This document shows, piece by piece, positions 6,970-11,119 of a stretch of DNA of 11,119 bases. The DNA lies in assembly GCA_905205855.1 (NCBI GenBank), contig CAJLFL010000044.1, positions 1 to 11,119 of the forward strand, given 5' to 3'. The stretch is from an uncultured Eubacteriales bacterium (GTDB lineage: Bacteria > Bacillota > Clostridia > Monoglobales > Monoglobaceae). The notes under the pieces are model-generated. The model searched no databases and was not told the DNA's origin. It saw only the letters and a list, made by a program, of their open reading frames with translations. The translations under genes and the position numbers were made by a program. Every line of letters starts with the position of its first letter. Position 1 is the first letter of the stretch.

Positions 6970-7971
6970 ATGCGTATTTTGGCTATTGAAAGTTCTTGTG
7001 ACGAAACCGCCGCCGCGGTTGTGGAGGACGGAACAAGAGTTTTATCAAATGTAATCAATACTCAGATAGAGCTGCATAAGCTTTACGGCGGTGTTGTGCC
7101 GGAAATCGCATCACGCAAGCATATAGAGAACATATCTGCTGTTGTTGATAAGGCAGTGTCGGATTGCGGTATGGAGCTTAATGACATTGACGTGGTTGCG
7201 GTAACGTACGGTCCGGGACTTGTCGGAGCATTGCTGGTTGGTGTTTCCACTGCAAAGGGTATTGCATATGCGTTAAAAAAACCGTTGATACCGGTACATC
7301 ATATCAAGGGGCATATCTGCGCCAACTATATTGAAAACCCAAGCTTTAAGCCCCCGTTTGTGTGTCTTGTCGCATCGGGAGGCCACAGCCATATCGTATT
7401 GGTAAAAAGCTATACGGAATATGAGGTTCTTGCGCGGACTCATGATGATGCGGCAGGGGAGGCATTTGATAAGGTTTCGCGCGTTTTGGGATATGGTTAT
7501 CCCGGCGGGCCTGCCATACAGCGTGCCGCTGCGGAGGGAAATCCGCAGGCGATAAGGTTTCCGCGTGTAAGCATGGGTGAAAACGGTTTTGACTTCAGCT
7601 TCAGCGGAGTTAAAACAGCTGTGCTTAATTACATACACAATGCGGAGCAAAAAAATTTGGAAATAAATAAAGCGGATGTTGCTGCGTCTTTCCAGGAGGC
7701 AATAATTGACGTGCTGTCAGAGCATTTGATAAGCTGTGCCGAAAAGTACGGCGCAGGACAGGTGGCGCTTGCCGGAGGTGTTGCTGCCAACCGTCCTTTG
7801 AGAGAGAGAATTGCGGCAAAGGCAGAAAAGCACGGAATGTTATTTCAGTTCCCCAAAATAGCTTTGTGTACGGATAATGCTGCTATGATAGGCTGTGCCG
7901 CATACTATGAATACCAAAACGGTGCATTGGCTGATATGACGCTTAATGCTGTGCCTAATTTGCCGTTATAG
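6970..7971 (+). CDS. tsaD: tRNA N6-adenosine threonylcarbamoyltransferase TsaD
   Basis: The 333-residue protein is the catalytic subunit that moves the threonylcarbamoyl group from TC-AMP onto A37 of ANN-decoding tRNAs. In bacteria it acts with TsaB and TsaE. It belongs to the ASKHA fold family (Kae1/Gcp). Seen: N-terminal MRILAIESSCDETAAAVV, the metal-binding His pair H111 and H115 in HHIKGH, ASGGHSH, the DDAAGEAFDK motif, FSFSGVK, AGGVAANRPLR and CTDNAAMIG with Asp302 as the likely third metal ligand. All are as expected and length is typical. Its substrate is made by the Sua5 domain encoded two genes upstream. Start ATG 6970 has AAGGGA at 6955-6960, 9 nt away. Stop is TAG, followed four sense codons later by an in-frame TGA (7984-7986) that overlaps the next gene's ATG. 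Confidence 0.97.
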   Translation: MRILAIESSCDETAAAVVEDGTRVLSNVINTQIELHKLYGGVVPEIASRKHIENISAVVDKAVSDCGMELNDIDVVAVTYGPGLVGALLVGVSTAKGIAYALKKPLIPVHHIKGHICANYIENPSFKPPFVCLVASGGHSHIVLVKSYTEYEVLARTHDDAAGEAFDKVSRVLGYGYPGGPAIQRAAAEGNPQAIRFPRVSMGENGFDFSFSGVKTAVLNYIHNAEQKNLEINKADVAASFQEAIIDVLSEHLISCAEKYGAGQVALAGGVAANRPLRERIAAKAEKHGMLFQFPKIALCTDNAAMIGCAAYYEYQNGALADMTLNAVPNLPL

Positions 7972-7982
7972 GAGGATTTAAA

Positions 7983-8807
7983 ATGATTCTACCGATACTT
8001 TTAAACCGTACAAAGCTTTTGCCGATTTATGTTGTCGGAATAGGCTCTCATAAAAGTCAGGATGAGATAATACGCAGATGCGGCTTTCAGGAATATCAGG
8101 TTTTGTATTGTACGCACGGCAAGGGTATATTGCAGATTGAAAATAAAGAATATGAAATCAGAAGCGGTGATGCGTTTTTCTTCCGTCCCGATATACCGCA
8201 CAGGTATTATCCGACAGAAGAACCGTGGAGTACAAAATGGATTGTGTTTGACGGAAGTGCGGCAGAAAGTATACTGGATTATATGGGACTTGGCAAAAGC
8301 GAGGTCTTTGCGCTTTACCGTCCGGATGATTTTGACGTCCAGGTAAACACAATATCGGATATGTTTTGGTGCGACGATCCCGATAAAGAGATAAAGACCT
8401 CAATGCTTATGTATAAGCTTTTGATAAAAATGAATGAGTGCATGAACCACACCTCCAGAGCCGGAGGCATGACAAGGTGTGAAAAGTATGAAAAGCTGAA
8501 TCCCGTAATAGAGCTTATGCAGGCGAGCTATAAGGATGATTTAAGTCTTGAAAGAATGGCTGATACCATTGGCGTTACAACAAATCATTTGTGCAGGCTT
8601 TTTCAGCAGGTTTATGACACGACACCAATGAAGTATCTGAATCATATGAGATTAAATATTGCAAAGCAATATCTTTCTACAAAAAATATGCTGATAAAGG
8701 ATGTTGCAAGAGAGGTCGGATTTAACGATCCGAGTTATTTCTGCGCCGTGTTTAAGAAGGCAGAAGGGCAAACGCCAGAGGATTTCAGACGTATAAATGC
8801 ATTTTAG
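7983..8807 (+). CDS. AraC-family transcriptional regulator with cupin sensor domain
   Basis: The 274-residue protein has an N-terminal cupin-type ligand-binding domain (about 37-90, with GKGILQIENKEYEIRSGDAFFFRPDIPH-like spacing and His73) and a C-terminal AraC DNA-binding domain. In the latter, helix-turn-helix 1 is at about 188-209 (LERMADTIGVTTNHLCRLF) and helix-turn-helix 2 at about 238-259 (IKDVAREVGFNDPSYFCAVF), ending QTPEDFRRI. Such proteins commonly regulate sugar or metabolite genes, and the ligand cannot be read from sequence. ATG 7983 follows GGAGG (7971-7975), which overlaps the tsaD stop, so it is probably translated from the tsaD transcript. Its TAG stop abuts the convergent SDR gene. 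The SDR gene is a possible target, but this is inference only. Confidence 0.92.
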   Translation: MILPILLNRTKLLPIYVVGIGSHKSQDEIIRRCGFQEYQVLYCTHGKGILQIENKEYEIRSGDAFFFRPDIPHRYYPTEEPWSTKWIVFDGSAAESILDYMGLGKSEVFALYRPDDFDVQVNTISDMFWCDDPDKEIKTSMLMYKLLIKMNECMNHTSRAGGMTRCEKYEKLNPVIELMQASYKDDLSLERMADTIGVTTNHLCRLFQQVYDTTPMKYLNHMRLNIAKQYLSTKNMLIKDVAREVGFNDPSYFCAVFKKAEGQTPEDFRRINAF

Positions 8808-9521
8808 TTATATAACCATTCCGCCGTTGGGACTGATTACCTGACCTGTGATATAGCTGCCGGATTCAGTAAGGAATTTTATGACCTCGGCAACCTCGGC
8901 AGCAGTGCCTATGCGGCAGAGCGGAATTTCATCTTTAAGTGTATCAAGGGCGTCGGAGGAAAGATTTGAGTTCATATCGGTGTCGATAACACCGGGGGCA
9001 ATGCAGTTGACACGGATTCCGGAGGGACCGGTTTCTTTGGCAAGGGCCTTTGTCATACCGATAAGACCTGCTTTGGCGGCGGAATAAGCAACCTCGCATG
9101 AGGCGCCTGTTATTCCCCACATAGAGGATATATTTATTATGCATCCGCTTTTTTGGTGTATCATGTGCGGCAGAACGTTTTTTATACAATAAAACGCACC
9201 GCTCAAATTGGTGTTAATAATGTTGTGCCAATCCTCATCGGAAAGCGCGTCAAAAACAGAAAATGAGGCGATTCCGGCATTGTTGATAAGTACGTCAATG
9301 CCGCCGCATAACGAGTTTATATAAGAAACCATATTTTTTACCTGAACGGAATCGGAAACATCTGCCTGTACGGCTGTTCCGCCGATTTCCGAAGCAAGGG
9401 CTTCGGCTTTTTCACGGTTGGTTTTATAGTTGACAAAGATTTTGTTTCCGTTATCGGAAAGCGCGCGTGCAGCGGCTGCGCCTATTCCGCGTGATGCACC
9501 GGTAATAAGTATGTTCTTCAT
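8808..9521 (-). CDS. Short-chain dehydrogenase/reductase, FabG-like
   Basis: This 237-residue classical SDR is an NAD(P)(H)-dependent oxidoreductase. Seen: the Rossmann motif TGASRGIG (7-14), NNAG (80-83), Asn105, Ser133, and the YSAAK catalytic pair Tyr146/Lys150, followed by PGVIDTDM and a GQVISPNGG C-terminus typical of FabG-like proteins. It resembles 3-oxoacyl-ACP reductase, but no fatty acid synthesis genes are nearby, so the substrate is open. ATG 9521 is preferred over the upstream TTG 9530: the GAAAGG ribosome binding site (9532-9537 on the complement) lies 10 nt from the ATG and only about 1 nt from the TTG. It has its own promoter and converges head-on with the AraC gene without any spacer. 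Confidence 0.93.
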   Translation of the reverse strand: MKNILITGASRGIGAAAARALSDNGNKIFVNYKTNREKAEALASEIGGTAVQADVSDSVQVKNMVSYINSLCGGIDVLINNAGIASFSVFDALSDEDWHNIINTNLSGAFYCIKNVLPHMIHQKSGCIINISSMWGITGASCEVAYSAAKAGLIGMTKALAKETGPSGIRVNCIAPGVIDTDMNSNLSSDALDTLKDEIPLCRIGTAAEVAEVIKFLTESGSYITGQVISPNGGMVI

Positions 9522-9542
9522 TATAATCAAACCTTTCTTTCA

Positions 9543-9571
9543 TTGCAGTATAGCATATATCCATATACAAA
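9543..9571 (+). promoter_or_regulatory. Weak candidate promoter for addA
   Basis: On the + strand, TTGCAG (9543-9548) and TACAAA (9566-9571) are 17 bp apart. They match the -35 and -10 consensus at about 3 and 4 of 6 bases. The site overlaps the opposing SDR promoter almost completely. addA must start in this 82 bp gap or further upstream, but the exact site is uncertain. Confidence 0.3.
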
Positions 9572-9575
9572 GCAA
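9547..9575 (-). promoter_or_regulatory. Putative sigma-A promoter for the SDR gene
   Basis: On the - strand, TTGCTT (9575-9570) and TATACT (9552-9547) are separated by exactly 17 bp. The -10 box matches 5 of 6 consensus bases and the -35 box about 3 of 6. Transcription would begin near 9540, leaving about 20 nt of leader containing the ribosome binding site. Confidence 0.6.
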
Positions 9576-9603
9576 GATAAATTTGATAAGGGGGCTGTGC
9601 CGA

Positions 9604-11119
9604 ATGTCGGTCAACTGGACAAAAGAACAGCTTGAAGCTATAAATACAGAGGGCAGCAATATTCTTGTTGCCGCAGCTGCCGGAAGCGGAAAAACGGCGG
9701 TGCTTGTTGAAAGAATAATAAGAAAAATATGCGATAAAGAAAAGCCTATTCCTGTGGACAGGCTTTTGGTGCTTACATATACAGAGGCAGCGGCGGCAGA
9801 AATGCGCAGAAAGGTTGAGGATGCAATATATTCAAGGATGAAGTCGGAGCCTGACAATAAATGGCTGCATGACCAGAGTGTTCTGATACATTCCGCAAAT
9901 ATATCCACGGTACATGCTTTCTGTAAGGATATGCTGCAGAATAATATACACGACACAGATTTGCCTGCCGAATTTACCCTTATAGACAGTACGGAAAATG
10001 AAATATTAAGAAATAAGGCTCTGGATGCGGTTCTGGAATCATACTATGGCAGAATTGAGAAGAAAACAGGCTTTCGTGATTTGACCGTCGGCTACGGCGG
10101 TGTAAAATCGGATGACAGCCTGAGAAGCACCGTGCTGAATCTTCATTCATTTGTGCGTACGCTTGCATATCCCGAAAAGTGGCTTAAAGAGGCTGCAAAT
10201 TCATACAGAATGGTAAAAAGCTCGCAAAGTTTGGGCGGCACGGTCTGGGAACAGGTTTTGAAAAACGCCTGCCGTGATTTGGCGCATGATGTGCTTGAGG
10301 GATATAAAATAATCCGCAATACTGTTGAAAATGAAGTGATGTCGGATCATCCGTATTTCAAGTATTTCGGCGAGCTTCCCGGACGCTTTGCCGAGGCATT
10401 TGAGAGAGTTTTATCCGGTACGGCATCTGTCAATGAGATTATAGAGTGTAATTCTGCGTTTAAAAAAGGTCAGGCACGGGGCAAAAAGGATTTGGAACCG
10501 GAACTTGCAGACAGAATAGAAAAAATGCGAGAAGAACTTGTAAATAAACCGCTTAAAGAATTAAAACTTTTGCTTGGCGCGGCAGATGACGATAAGGTGA
10601 TAAGAATAATCGGATGTATGCCGCGTGTTTGTGCATTAAAACAGCTTGTACGTCAGACGGAGCGTTTGCATAAATCTATGAAACGGGAAAAAGGTGCGCT
10701 TGACTTCGGAGATTTGGAGCATGAAATGATAAAGCTGATTTCCGAAAGGGACGGCAGACCGACCGCCGTTGCCGAAAAGCTGAGGCAGCGCTTTGATGAA
10801 ATACTGGTGGATGAATATCAGGATACGAATAATATTCAGGATACAATTTTCAGATTATTGTCAAGAGATGAGAAAAACATCTTTATGGTCGGCGATTTAA
10901 AGCAGTGTATATACAAGTTCAGGAATGCCGCACCTGATATATTTGCAAAAAAGTATGAGGCATATTGCCGTGGTGAGGGCGGAATATGTATACGGCTATT
11001 TAAAAACTTCCGCAGCAGGCGCGAGGGTATAGATTTTGCGAACAGTATTTGTGATTCGATAATGACAAAACGGCTGGGCGGACTTGATGATAGAAAAGAA
11101 GAATATTTAATACATGGGG
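9604..11119 (+). CDS. addA: ATP-dependent helicase/nuclease subunit A, AddA (5' part)
   Basis: The frame is open from ATG 9604 to the window end (505 codons; full AddA is about 1200). AddA is the UvrD-like 3'-5' helicase with a C-terminal nuclease that pairs with AddB to resect double-strand breaks for RecA loading. Seen: the N-terminal Q-motif (WTKEQLEAI, 5-13), Walker A (AAAGSGKT, 24-31), motif Ia around VLTYTEAAAAEMRRKV, motif II DEYQDT (403-408), motif III FMVGDLKQCIYKFR, and NFRSR (468-472). These fit AddA better than UvrD or PcrA. In AddA the motif III residue is more often Ser (KQSIY) where this protein has Cys. AAGGGGG (9588-9594) sits 9 nt before the start. addB, usually immediately upstream, is absent; an oppositely oriented SDR gene is there instead. 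The nuclease domain lies beyond the window. Confidence 0.93.
   Translation, partial: MSVNWTKEQLEAINTEGSNILVAAAAGSGKTAVLVERIIRKICDKEKPIPVDRLLVLTYTEAAAAEMRRKVEDAIYSRMKSEPDNKWLHDQSVLIHSANISTVHAFCKDMLQNNIHDTDLPAEFTLIDSTENEILRNKALDAVLESYYGRIEKKTGFRDLTVGYGGVKSDDSLRSTVLNLHSFVRTLAYPEKWLKEAANSYRMVKSSQSLGGTVWEQVLKNACRDLAHDVLEGYKIIRNTVENEVMSDHPYFKYFGELPGRFAEAFERVLSGTASVNEIIECNSAFKKGQARGKKDLEPELADRIEKMREELVNKPLKELKLLLGAADDDKVIRIIGCMPRVCALKQLVRQTERLHKSMKREKGALDFGDLEHEMIKLISERDGRPTAVAEKLRQRFDEILVDEYQDTNNIQDTIFRLLSRDEKNIFMVGDLKQCIYKFRNAAPDIFAKKYEAYCRGEGGICIRLFKNFRSRREGIDFANSICDSIMTKRLGGLDDRKEEYLIHG

Noticed and set aside
9522..9530. TTG 9530 as the SDR start on the - strand
   Set aside because: It is practically on top of the ribosome binding site. 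ATG 9521 is 10 nt away and gives the usual SDR N-terminus.
9540..10168. Antisense reading frames opposite addA
   Set aside because: The + strand frame is a continuous, motif-rich AddA. The opposing frames have no recognisable content.

Overview
The window is a chromosomal housekeeping segment from a low-to-moderate GC Gram-positive bacterium, most probably a member of the Clostridia (Firmicutes/Bacillota). The evidence is the secA-prfB order, strong purine-rich Shine-Dalgarno sites before nearly every gene, A/G-rich codon use (AGA, ATA, AAA), a YwlE-type arginine phosphatase domain and an AddA-type helicase-nuclease. I cannot name a genus. No tRNA, rRNA, CRISPR array, insertion sequence or phage gene is visible.

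Layout: seven tightly packed + strand genes run from 40 to 8807. They are secA (preprotein translocase ATPase), prfB (release factor 2, needing a +1 frameshift), prfA (release factor 1, here broken by an internal deletion of about 119 nt), a fused Sua5/TsaC-YwlE protein, rimI (ribosomal N-acetyltransferase), tsaD (t6A synthesis) and an AraC-family regulator. A hairpin and an intrinsic-terminator-like element sit between prfB and prfA. A - strand SDR reductase (8808-9521) converges on the regulator with no spacer. Its promoter region is shared with addA, which runs + from 9604 and is cut by the window end.

Most of the genes serve translation: termination (prfB, prfA), the universal t6A37 tRNA modification (Sua5 domain plus TsaD), and ribosomal protein acetylation (RimI). 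SecA handles export, the YwlE domain probably removes phosphate from protein arginines, and AddA belongs to double-strand break repair.

The most unusual signal is the paired state of the two release-factor genes. The prfB autoregulatory shift site reads CTT TAA C instead of the usual CTT TGA C, and the adjacent prfA lacks about 40 codons and is out of frame. Both changes would fit a cell in which RF2 is the only release factor, but UAG still ends tsaD, the AraC gene and the prfA remnant. An assembly error or a recent lesion in prfA therefore remains a serious alternative. The Sua5-YwlE fusion is a second notable feature.
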